DNA of 54,992 nucleotides from Oscillospiraceae bacterium (GTDB lineage: Bacteria; Bacillota; Clostridia; Oscillospirales; Acutalibacteraceae). Under the pieces are notes generated by a model, which saw only the letters and a list, made by a program, of their open reading frames with translations, made no database searches and was not told the origin of the DNA. The DNA is taken from NCBI GenBank assembly GCA_015065615.1, contig SVPY01000018.1, positions 1-54,992 on the forward strand. The letters run 5' to 3'. This document shows positions 27,987 to 35,403 of the stretch, in pieces. The position numbers were made by a program, and so were the translations under genes. Numbering within the stretch: position 1 is the first letter of the stretch; every line of letters begins with the position of its first letter.

Positions 27987-28689
27987 TAAATCAGATTACA
28001 CACTTATAATAAACTCGGATTTCTCCGATTTTGCCGATAAACTAAGTTCCCTCGGCTATAAAACACATTTGCTTAATTCGAATATTTGTTTGGATAAGCC
28101 TGTGTGTAAACACGCTGATATGCAGTTCATTGCTTTAAAAAGCAAAACATTTGTTCTGCCTGAAAGTAATTCTGTAACCGAGTTCCTCAGTTTACATAAT
28201 ATAGACTTCGAATTAACCGAAAGAGCCGGAAAATTTTATCCCCGCGACGTACTGTGCAACGGAAAAGAGATAGGTGACAAGTTTTTTTGCAATACAAAAA
28301 CCATCGATAAAAAAATCCTTGATTTTGCTTTGAAATCAGGTCTGCAGATAATTCACGTCAATCAGGGTTACACAGGATGTTCAACTTTAAAAGTCAGCGA
28401 TAATTCCATAATAACCTCAGATAAAAGTATTTACGAAGCAGCGGTAAAAAATAAAGTTGAAGCGTTACTGATAAGCGAAGGATTTATAAAGCTTGAGGGA
28501 TATAATCACGGGTTTATCGGCGGCTGCAGCGGTAATATCAATAATGAGTTAATTATATTTTGCGGCAGCTTAGAAAATCATCCCGATAAAAACAGAATAC
28601 GAAATTTTATCAAAGAGAGAAAACTTAGTATACTTGAATTCAGCTTTGAGCTTACCGATATAGGCGGCATCGGTGTAATTCATATATAA
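27967..28689 (+). CDS. DUF6873-like GME-fold protein of unknown function
   Basis: A 240-residue protein that I place, with moderate certainty, in the DUF6873 group of the guanidino-group-modifying enzyme fold. Supporting features are the repeated short beta-alpha units, CKHADMQFI (His-Asp), NQGYTGCSTLKV, GFIGGCSGNI and the terminal DIGGIGVIHI; arginine deiminase relatives use similarly placed Asp, His and Cys. No substrate can be named. It begins inside radA with AGGGAGG 6 bases upstream, so it is part of the radA operon. Confidence 0.65.
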   Translation: MPVQTPDKSDYTLIINSDFSDFADKLSSLGYKTHLLNSNICLDKPVCKHADMQFIALKSKTFVLPESNSVTEFLSLHNIDFELTERAGKFYPRDVLCNGKEIGDKFFCNTKTIDKKILDFALKSGLQIIHVNQGYTGCSTLKVSDNSIITSDKSIYEAAVKNKVEALLISEGFIKLEGYNHGFIGGCSGNINNELIIFCGSLENHPDKNRIRNFIKERKLSILEFSFELTDIGGIGVIHI

Positions 28690-28789
28690 ATGATTTAAAT
28701 TCCTTTTAATTATATTTACAAATAATCACCGTAATTCTCTGATTTATTATTATAAATACAGGTATAGAGGATATGTAAAAATTATATCT

Positions 28790-28819
28790 AATTATACAAA
28801 ATAAATGTTTTGTATAATT
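28790..28819. repeat. Perfect 12-bp inverted repeat with 6-bp spacer (dif/att-like site or operator)
   Basis: AATTATACAAAA, spacer TAAATG, TTTTGTATAATT. The inner part (28791-28818) is 11+6+11 bp, the architecture of dif sites bound by Xer recombinases, and it lies about 70 bases upstream of a tyrosine recombinase gene. No T-run follows, so it is not a terminator. A TATAAT in the right arm could instead make it an operator over a promoter. The surrounding 198-bp gap also holds short complementary segments (AAAGGCT with AGCCTTT) but no gene that I can see. Confidence 0.55.
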
Positions 28820-28887
28820 GAAGGGAGGTAAAAAGCTCTTTAAAGGCTAAAAACACCTCAAAATCACTAAAATAACCCGGAGAGCCT

Positions 28888-29907
28888 TTGCGCGGGCTTA
28901 GGCACATTAATACTATGGCATTTATAATTAAAGACCAGATGTCAGACATTGTTATAAGATATTCGCAGTATTTAAGAAACATCAGCGGCCGCAGTGCAAA
29001 AACCGTTGATGAATATTGTATGGATTTAAGAACGCTTTTCAGATTTATAAAAATGAATCGCGGTCTTGTTCACAGCGATACAGATTTTAAAGAAATCGAC
29101 GTTAAAGATTGTGACCTTGAATTTATAAGAACAATTACAAATCTAGAGATCTTTGAGTTTATGAATTTTGTCGCTGACGAGCGCAACAACATGTCATCCA
29201 CACGTCAAAGAAAAACTTCTTCAATCAAAGGCTTTTTCAATTTCCTGTGTGTTCACGAAAAACTTTTGGATTCCGACCCTACCGAAACACTTGTTCGCCC
29301 CAAAAAGAAAAAATCTTTGCCCAAGTACCTGTCACTCGAACAAAGTATCGATTTATTAAAAGCAGTTGACGGTCCCTTTAAAGAGCGCGATTACTGTATG
29401 ATAACCTTATTTCTGAATTGCGGTCTCCGTCTTTCAGAGCTTGTGGGAATCAACATTGATAGTATTCTTCGCGGCAACGGTACACTTGTTGTAAAAGGCA
29501 AAGGTAATAAAGAACGCTCCGTTTATTTAAATAAAGCCTGCCTTGATGCCATTGATGCTTATCTGAAGGTCCGCCCTATTCCCGAAAAACGCACGGAAAG
29601 AAACGCATTATTCTTAAGCAGCCGCAAAACAAGAATCAGCCCCAAAACCGTACAAAGCATCGTTAATACTAATCTTGAAAAAATCGGTCTTGGCTCAGGT
29701 TATTCCGTTCATAAGCTTCGCCACACAGCCGCTACACTTATGTATCAGTACGGTGAAGTTGATATAAGAGTGCTTCAAGATATATTAGGCCACGAAAATC
29801 TCTCAACCACCGAAATATACACCCATATTTCAAGTAAACAGCGTCAAAACGCCATCGAATCCAATCCCTTGGCATCGATGACCTCTGATAAATTAAAGGG
29901 CAAATAA
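28888..29907 (+). CDS. Tyrosine site-specific recombinase, Xer-like
   Basis: Cuts and rejoins DNA through a 3'-phosphotyrosine. The N-terminal SAM-like core-binding domain (IVIRYSQYLRNISGRSAKTVDEY) precedes the catalytic domain with Arg in NCGLRLSELVG, Lys in KGKGNKERSV, His-x-x-Arg in HKLRHTAATL, His in LGHENLSTTEIYTH and the nucleophile Tyr in that same segment. At about 339 residues it is longer than XerC/XerD (near 300), approaching single-recombinase systems such as XerS/XerH. The TTG start has GGAG 5 bases upstream; ATGs at 28915 and 28939 lack good sites. Chromosome dimer resolution is the likely job, but an element integrase cannot be excluded. Confidence 0.82.
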   Translation: MRGLRHINTMAFIIKDQMSDIVIRYSQYLRNISGRSAKTVDEYCMDLRTLFRFIKMNRGLVHSDTDFKEIDVKDCDLEFIRTITNLEIFEFMNFVADERNNMSSTRQRKTSSIKGFFNFLCVHEKLLDSDPTETLVRPKKKKSLPKYLSLEQSIDLLKAVDGPFKERDYCMITLFLNCGLRLSELVGINIDSILRGNGTLVVKGKGNKERSVYLNKACLDAIDAYLKVRPIPEKRTERNALFLSSRKTRISPKTVQSIVNTNLEKIGLGSGYSVHKLRHTAATLMYQYGEVDIRVLQDILGHENLSTTEIYTHISSKQRQNAIESNPLASMTSDKLKGK

Positions 29908-29933
29908 GGCATTAAAACGAAAGAATCGATGAT

Positions 29934-30635
29934 ATGAAATACAAAATTGCAATTTGTGATGACGATATATCACAGGTAGATTTTCTGGAATCAATATTAA
30001 CACCTTGGCTTAAGATAAATAATATCCTGGCTGATATAAAAAAATACAGCAGCGCTAAAAGTTTTCTTTTTGATTATGAATCGGAGAAGGATTTTGATAT
30101 TCTGCTTTTAGATATAGAAATGCCCGAGATAAACGGTATTGAACTTGCTAAAACCGTAAGAAAAGAAAATCATAGCTTACAAATTATTTTCATAACCGGA
30201 TTTTATGATTATTTCAGCGACGGTTTTGACGTTTCTGCTCTTCACTATTTAATCAAACCAGTTGACGAAGGCAAGCTCTTCCCTGTTCTTGATAAAGCTA
30301 TAAATAATCTAAAATACCGCCAGCGTTCAGTGTTGATAAATACTCAGGATGCAGATATCAAGATACCGCTTTCCGATATTATTTATATTGAAGCAGAAAA
30401 CGTATTTATCAATATCCATACAGTAAACGGCGTTTACCGTACAAGAACGCCCCTTACTAAATTTTACGAAAACCTTGACGATTCCTTTTTAAAGGTTCAC
30501 CGCTCTTTTATCGTGTCTTTAAGCTACATAAAGAAAATCACGAAAAAGGACCTTACACTTATTTCAGGCGACATTGTTCCCATAAGCCGAGGAATGTACG
30601 AAACCGTTCATTCAGCGCTTATAAGATATTTATAA
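29934..30635 (+). CDS. LytTR-family response regulator
   Basis: An N-terminal receiver domain with the acidic cluster CDDD (8-11), phospho-acceptor Asp60 in LLLDIEMPEING and the switch Lys in HYLIKPVDEGK, then a C-terminal LytTR DNA-binding domain (about 135-233) with IIYIEAENVFINIHTVNG and FLKVHRSFIVSLSYI. LytTR proteins bind pairs of direct repeats about 21 bp apart, and such a repeat is present at 31299-31333. It lies 26 bases after the recombinase and 11 bases before its kinase. Confidence 0.93.
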   Translation: MKYKIAICDDDISQVDFLESILTPWLKINNILADIKKYSSAKSFLFDYESEKDFDILLLDIEMPEINGIELAKTVRKENHSLQIIFITGFYDYFSDGFDVSALHYLIKPVDEGKLFPVLDKAINNLKYRQRSVLINTQDADIKIPLSDIIYIEAENVFINIHTVNGVYRTRTPLTKFYENLDDSFLKVHRSFIVSLSYIKKITKKDLTLISGDIVPISRGMYETVHSALIRYL

Positions 30636-30646
30636 TCGGAGTTTAT

Positions 30647-31291
30647 ATGTTATTTGACAGAATATTTCAAAAGAAACTTGCCGCCATAGAAAATGAAATG
30701 GCAGCAAAATACTACCGAGAAACCGAAATTATGTATAACAAAATGCGAGCCTGGCGCCATGATTACCGCCATCATATCCAGGCGATGAAAGCTCATTCGG
30801 TTAAAGGTGAATACGGTGATATTGACAAATATCTCGATATGCTGGATGATGACCTGACAAACGTAGAAACAGTAGTCAAGACAGGTAACAAAATGGCTGA
30901 TGCTATACTTAACAGTAAGCTTACCCTTGCAAGCGAAAAGAAAATAAAGATTAAAGCGGAAGCGAAAATCCCTGTTTCACTTACAATAAACGAGCTTGAT
31001 TTGTGTATAATTATCGGAAATCTGATTGATAATGCTATTGATGCCTGCTGTGAATTACCTGAAGAAAACAGGCTTATAAGACTTTATATGGAAATGAAGG
31101 GAAATTTTCTGTACCTCTCCCTCATCAATACTGCTAAAGGCAGTAAAAAACGAAGCTTTATAAGCACAAAAGGCGATGGTCACGGTTTTGGACTGAGAAG
31201 AATCGATAATATAGTTAAAAAATACGGCGGATATATTAAAAGAGCCTCTGAGGATGAATCTTTTTCTACTGAACTTATGCTACCTCAATAA
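30647..31291 (+). CDS. GHKL-family histidine kinase without a membrane sensor
   Basis: A 214-residue protein. The phospho-accepting His38 is in WRHDYRHHI, the N-box is IIGNLIDNAIDAC (about 123-134), and the G-box is KGDGHGFGLRRI (about 175-186). There is a coiled-coil lead-in but no transmembrane segment at all, whereas Agr/Com-type relatives carry six or more N-terminal membrane helices. It is therefore a soluble kinase core and must take its signal from a partner or from the cytoplasm. The pairing with a LytTR regulator is standard for the GHKL class. Confidence 0.88.
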   Translation: MLFDRIFQKKLAAIENEMAAKYYRETEIMYNKMRAWRHDYRHHIQAMKAHSVKGEYGDIDKYLDMLDDDLTNVETVVKTGNKMADAILNSKLTLASEKKIKIKAEAKIPVSLTINELDLCIIIGNLIDNAIDACCELPEENRLIRLYMEMKGNFLYLSLINTAKGSKKRSFISTKGDGHGFGLRRIDNIVKKYGGYIKRASEDESFSTELMLPQ

Positions 31292-31296
31292 TAAAA

Positions 31297-31340
31297 GTGC
31301 AGTTGGCATCAAATTTTAAGCATTTGGTATCAATCTGCAC
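31297..31340 (+). promoter_or_regulatory. Candidate LytTR operator: 14-bp direct repeats 21 bp apart, inside a 6-bp inverted repeat
   Basis: GCAGTTGGCATCAA (31299) and GCATTTGGTATCAA (31320) match at 12 of 14 positions and start exactly 21 bp apart, the spacing used by AgrA-type LytTR regulators. GTGCAG and CTGCAC flank the pair and a T-rich stretch follows, so the same sequence might also end the regulator-kinase transcript. A TATGCT/TAATAT -10-like element follows before the ABC genes. Confidence 0.55.
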
Positions 31341-31383
31341 ATTTTTATTTTATTTATGCTAATATTTTCTTGAGGTGATAGAT

Positions 31384-33204
31384 TTGAAAAATAAAGAAAA
31401 ACAAAAACATTCACACTTAAGCTCAATAAAATGGGCTTTTAAAAAGCTATGGAATATCGAAAGGAAGTTTATATTTTACACTTTCGCTGACGTTCCTTTT
31501 CTTATAGCTTCGCCGCTTATTGCATCCTATTTCTCTAAAGTGCTTATTGACGCCGTTCAAAGCCGTGCCGAATTTAAAAGCATAGTTAATATCGTTATTA
31601 GTTTCATAGCTGTTGTCTTTTTCACAGAGCTTATTTACGTATTTTTAGGAACGCGTTTCAGTGCACGCAAATATTACCCTACCAGCGTGTTCCAAACGGA
31701 AATGTCCAAAATGGAAAACTCGGAAACAGATTATGAAATCACCGAAACCCAGGAATATAAAAAGATAAAACAATACGCCTTTTCCGATGCCACGGGAGGT
31801 AATGCAGCAGTAGAATTTATCGCACAGGACACAAAAGTCTTTTTAACTGCCTTACTTGGTATTATTGTGTACGGCTATCTTTTAGGTTCTTTAAACCCTT
31901 TTTTATTTTTGGTTGTAGCTTTTGTTTCTCTGTCCACCTATTTCACAACAAGAATGCAACCGAAATATTACGAAAAGAATAAGCATAATTTCGAAAAAGA
32001 ATCAAGAAAAATATCATACCTCAGCTCAATATCTTCAAACCTTCAGCTTTCAAAGGACATTAAGCTTTACGGTATGGAAAAATGGCTTGATAAGCTGCTT
32101 TCCGATTACCAAAGCTTTGTACTTTTCTGGAACAAAAAGTGCAGTTTCAGAGGTTTTATAGCCTCCCTTTTATCAGGCTTAATGACCTTAATTCAAAACG
32201 GAGCGGCTTATATATTTTTAACCACATCATTATTCTCAGGAAATATCTCAGTAGGTGAATTCGTTTTCTATTTTTCCGCTGTCGGAAGCGTAGCAAAATA
32301 TTTGCAAAACATAATAGGCAGCACGGCAAAGCTTGCTTCAAGAGCAGAGAAAATAGAATATTACCGTGATTTTTATTCTGTAAAAAACAAATTTAATTAT
32401 TCAAAAGGTAAGCCTGTACCGACTGATTTAATTGAAATTGAATTTAGGAACGTATGGTATAAATACGACGGCGCTGACGATTATACCCTTAAAAACATCA
32501 ATTTCACTATCAGTAAAGGCGAAAGTATAGCCATGGTAGGTTTAAACGGTGCAGGAAAAACTACGCTTATTAAGCTTATCTGCGGATTTTACAGCCCTAC
32601 AAAAGGTAAAATACTTATAAACGGTAAAGAAATAAGCGAGTTTAATATAAATGAATACTATTCCCTAATTTCAGCCGTCTTTCAGGAAATCAAGCCTGTT
32701 GCTTTTACAATGTACGAATTCGTTGCCAGCAGTGATCTGCAGAGAAATAATTCCCGCGAAGAAGCTGTTGATGCTATGATAAAAGCAGGAATTTACGATA
32801 AAATTAAAAATCTGCCAAACGGTATAGATACCCACCTAATGAAAGGTATTCATGACGACGGTGTTGACTTTTCAGGCGGTGAAATGCAAAAGCTTCTGTT
32901 AGCCAGGGCTATTTACAAAAACGGACCTATTTTAATTCTTGATGAGCCTACAGCTGCCCTTGACCCTATTGCTGAGAATAACCTGTATTTACAGTATAAA
33001 AATCTTAACAGAAATAAAACCTCCGTTTTCATATCCCACCGCTTTGCTTCCACACGCTTCTGCGATCGTATCATCTTGCTTGACGAAGGTGAAATAAAAG
33101 AAGCAGGCACCCATGATGAGCTTATGGCTTTAAAGGGTAAATACGCTCATCTATTCTCCGTTCAAAGTAAATATTACAAGGAGGACGATATTAATGAAGA
33201 ATAA
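31384..33204 (+). CDS. ABC exporter half-transporter (first of a pair)
   Basis: A membrane domain (about 1-320, six helices expected) fused to an ATPase domain. Walker A is GLNGAGKTT (about 386), the signature is FSGGEMQKLLLARA (about 495), Walker B is ILILDEPTAALDP, and the H-loop is ISHRFAST. All ATPase residues look intact. The TTG start is preferred because GAGGTG lies 6 bases upstream; a GTG three codons earlier overlaps that site. It overlaps the next ABC gene by 11 bases, so the two products very likely form a heterodimer. Substrate unknown; the LytTR/GHKL neighbours suggest a peptide or antibiotic. Confidence 0.88.
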   Translation: MKNKEKQKHSHLSSIKWAFKKLWNIERKFIFYTFADVPFLIASPLIASYFSKVLIDAVQSRAEFKSIVNIVISFIAVVFFTELIYVFLGTRFSARKYYPTSVFQTEMSKMENSETDYEITETQEYKKIKQYAFSDATGGNAAVEFIAQDTKVFLTALLGIIVYGYLLGSLNPFLFLVVAFVSLSTYFTTRMQPKYYEKNKHNFEKESRKISYLSSISSNLQLSKDIKLYGMEKWLDKLLSDYQSFVLFWNKKCSFRGFIASLLSGLMTLIQNGAAYIFLTTSLFSGNISVGEFVFYFSAVGSVAKYLQNIIGSTAKLASRAEKIEYYRDFYSVKNKFNYSKGKPVPTDLIEIEFRNVWYKYDGADDYTLKNINFTISKGESIAMVGLNGAGKTTLIKLICGFYSPTKGKILINGKEISEFNINEYYSLISAVFQEIKPVAFTMYEFVASSDLQRNNSREEAVDAMIKAGIYDKIKNLPNGIDTHLMKGIHDDGVDFSGGEMQKLLLARAIYKNGPILILDEPTAALDPIAENNLYLQYKNLNRNKTSVFISHRFASTRFCDRIILLDEGEIKEAGTHDELMALKGKYAHLFSVQSKYYKEDDINEE

Positions 33205-35002
33205 AAAAGTAACTTTAAAAGCTTTAAAGCTGTACCACGGCTTTAATAAAAAATACTTTCCCATTAAGTTCTTAAGTCTGCTTTTTAGTGAAATATCCCC
33301 CTACTATAACCTTTGGATGTCTGCGGAGATAGTTACAGCACTTTACGATAACAAGGAACAAAGCTTTGTATTCCGCTTAATATTTCTTACAGTTACAGGA
33401 AATTTTATAATTCATATTTTAAGCGCCTGGCTAAACAGAATTGCTGATACTGAATACAAGGTACTTATTGATAACGAAAGCCGCGCTTTAAATAACAAAA
33501 CTCTTTCCCTGGATTATATCAAGCTTGAAGACCCTGAAATAAGAACTTTAAGAAGAAAAATTACGGAAAATTCCTATATTAACGGTTATGGAATAGAAGC
33601 CTTAAGAGAAAATTTAGAATTCACCTTCAAGCATTGTATAAGCCTTTTATTTGCATTTATCTTCTTCAGTGAAATGCTTGTTGACGTACTTAAAGTCGGC
33701 TTTAAGCCGGGTACCTTCATATTTTTCTGCCTTATAATCTTCTTTATGGTATTTACAATATCCTTTTACCAAAAGTTCTCCTTAAAAAGAATGACTTCAA
33801 GAGACAAAACAACCGGAGAATTTATGCTTAAAGAAAACCGTTTTGGTCAGGGTTACAGATTAAACGGTATGGATTCAAGAATCTATAAACAGCAGGATAT
33901 TGTTACGGAAATTGAGACAAAAATGAACAAAGAACATTTAAGGCTCTTTATATGGACACGAAATCAGGCTATGTTGGCAAATACACCTTACGTATTTTTC
34001 TCAAATATACCTGAAGTGTTCGTTTATCTGCTTGTATGTTTCTACGCATTGGAAGGCGTATTCTCAATCGGCGGAATTATTAAATATATTGGCTATTTAA
34101 GAAACATTATAGACCACACACTGAGTCTCTTTTATTATTATAACTCGCTTAAATCAAACGAGCCTTTCCTTGTTCCCTATATTGAATATTTTGAACTGAA
34201 AAACGATATGTACCAGGGAAGCCTTACTACCGAAAAAAGAAGCGACAAAAAGTTCGATATCGAATTTAAAAACGTAAGCTTCAAATACCCGGGCAGTGAT
34301 GCTTACGCTGTTAAAAACTTAAATTTACGCCTTAAGGTAGGCCAAAAGCTTGCAGTAGTAGGAATGAACGGCTCAGGCAAAACAACATTTATAAAGCTTT
34401 TAACAAGGCTTTACGACCCCACGGACGGTGATATTATAATGAATGACTTTAACGTCAGAAAATATGATTACCGCGAATACCTTGATTTATTCTCCGTTGT
34501 TTTTCAGGACTACAGCCTGCTTTCCGTTCCTCTTGGTAACAATATAGCGGCATGTGATAAGTGGGACAAGGAAAAATGCGAGTGTTTAATTAAAGAAGTC
34601 GGTTTTTTCGAGAGATATAAAGAAATGCAGGATAAATTGGAAACACCCGTTTATAAAGATTTTGATGATAAGGGTGTGCTGCTTTCAGGCGGAGAAGCCC
34701 AGAAAATAGCCCTTGCAAGAGCCTTATATAAGGATGCTCCCTTTATAATTCTTGACGAACCCACAGCAGCCCTTGACCCTATAGCTGAAGCTGAAATTTA
34801 CTCCAAATTTGACAGTATAGTAGGCGACAAAACAGCAATATATATCAGCCACCGCCTTTCTTCCTGCCGTTTTTGCGATAAAATAGCGGTATTTGACAAA
34901 GGAGAAATAGTTCAGTACGGAAGCCACGAGGAGCTTTTGAAGGATAAAAACGGCAAGTACCACGAACTTTGGTACGCTCAGGCAAATTACTACAACAAAT
35001 AA
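33194..35002 (+). CDS. ABC exporter half-transporter (second of a pair)
   Basis: 602 residues with the same membrane-plus-ATPase order as its neighbour. Walker A GMNGSGKTT is at about 390, signature LSGGEAQKIALARA at about 496, Walker B FIILDEPTAALDP, H-loop ISHRLSS. Both members keep the catalytic Glu after Walker B, unlike many heterodimers in which one site is degenerate. GGAGG lies 9 bases before the ATG, inside the previous gene. A shared terminator with rnpB follows. No precursor peptide or modification gene is visible beside the pair. Confidence 0.88.
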   Translation: MKNKKVTLKALKLYHGFNKKYFPIKFLSLLFSEISPYYNLWMSAEIVTALYDNKEQSFVFRLIFLTVTGNFIIHILSAWLNRIADTEYKVLIDNESRALNNKTLSLDYIKLEDPEIRTLRRKITENSYINGYGIEALRENLEFTFKHCISLLFAFIFFSEMLVDVLKVGFKPGTFIFFCLIIFFMVFTISFYQKFSLKRMTSRDKTTGEFMLKENRFGQGYRLNGMDSRIYKQQDIVTEIETKMNKEHLRLFIWTRNQAMLANTPYVFFSNIPEVFVYLLVCFYALEGVFSIGGIIKYIGYLRNIIDHTLSLFYYYNSLKSNEPFLVPYIEYFELKNDMYQGSLTTEKRSDKKFDIEFKNVSFKYPGSDAYAVKNLNLRLKVGQKLAVVGMNGSGKTTFIKLLTRLYDPTDGDIIMNDFNVRKYDYREYLDLFSVVFQDYSLLSVPLGNNIAACDKWDKEKCECLIKEVGFFERYKEMQDKLETPVYKDFDDKGVLLSGGEAQKIALARALYKDAPFIILDEPTAALDPIAEAEIYSKFDSIVGDKTAIYISHRLSSCRFCDKIAVFDKGEIVQYGSHEELLKDKNGKYHELWYAQANYYNK

Positions 35003-35010
35003 AAGAAAAA

Positions 35011-35042
35011 ACCGGTAAGGACTAACCTTACCGGTAATTTTT
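35011..35042. terminator. Bidirectional terminator between the ABC exporter and rnpB
   Basis: ACCGGTAAGG/CCTTACCGGT, a perfect 10-bp stem with a 5-base loop, followed by ATTTTTA on the plus strand and by T6 on the minus strand. Confidence 0.88.
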
Positions 35043-35050
35043 ATTATAAA

Positions 35051-35391
35051 TGTGACCAAGTCTGTAAGCCGAGTTCTGTCTTAAACGATCATCTATCTAG
35101 TCCGTACGTTGCCATACGGATCATGCCACCTCCACGGAACGGCCGGGCAAGCCTAATGTTCCTCCGCGGTGTTGCTCCGAATAGGGTTTACATGGCCTCA
35201 ATGTCTCCAATGAGCCGGTGAGCTCTTACCTCGCCTTTCCACCCTTACCGATAAATCGGCGGTATATCTCTGTTGCACTGTCCCTGGGGTCGCCCCCGGC
35301 GGCCGTTAGCCGTTATTCCTGCCCTGCGGAGCTCGGACTTTCCTCAGACGTACCCTTTCGGGTATCGCCCGCAATCGTTCGGCTTGCTCAC
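35051..35391 (-). ncRNA. rnpB: RNase P RNA, bacterial type A
   Basis: The catalytic RNA that matures tRNA 5' ends. On the minus strand the universally conserved GAGGAAAGTCCGAGC lies near the 5' end, and ACAGAACTCGGCTTACAG closes the 3' end. GGTAAACCC-type and GGAGGTGGCATGATC segments lie between. The ends pair as P1 (GTGA-CAAG with CTTG-TCAC), which sets the boundaries to within a few bases. A TATAAT at 35392-35397 is a probable -10 box. The short open frames across it are artefacts. Confidence 0.95.
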
Positions 35392-35403
35392 ATTATAAAC
35401 TGA

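Noticed and set aside
28790-28819. Intrinsic terminator of the radA operon
   Set aside because: The palindrome has no T-run on either side and begins 100 bases after the last stop, so a binding or recombination site is more likely.
35218-35403. Plus-strand open frame of 61 codons
   Set aside because: It lies wholly antisense to RNase P RNA, whose conserved segments explain the sequence.
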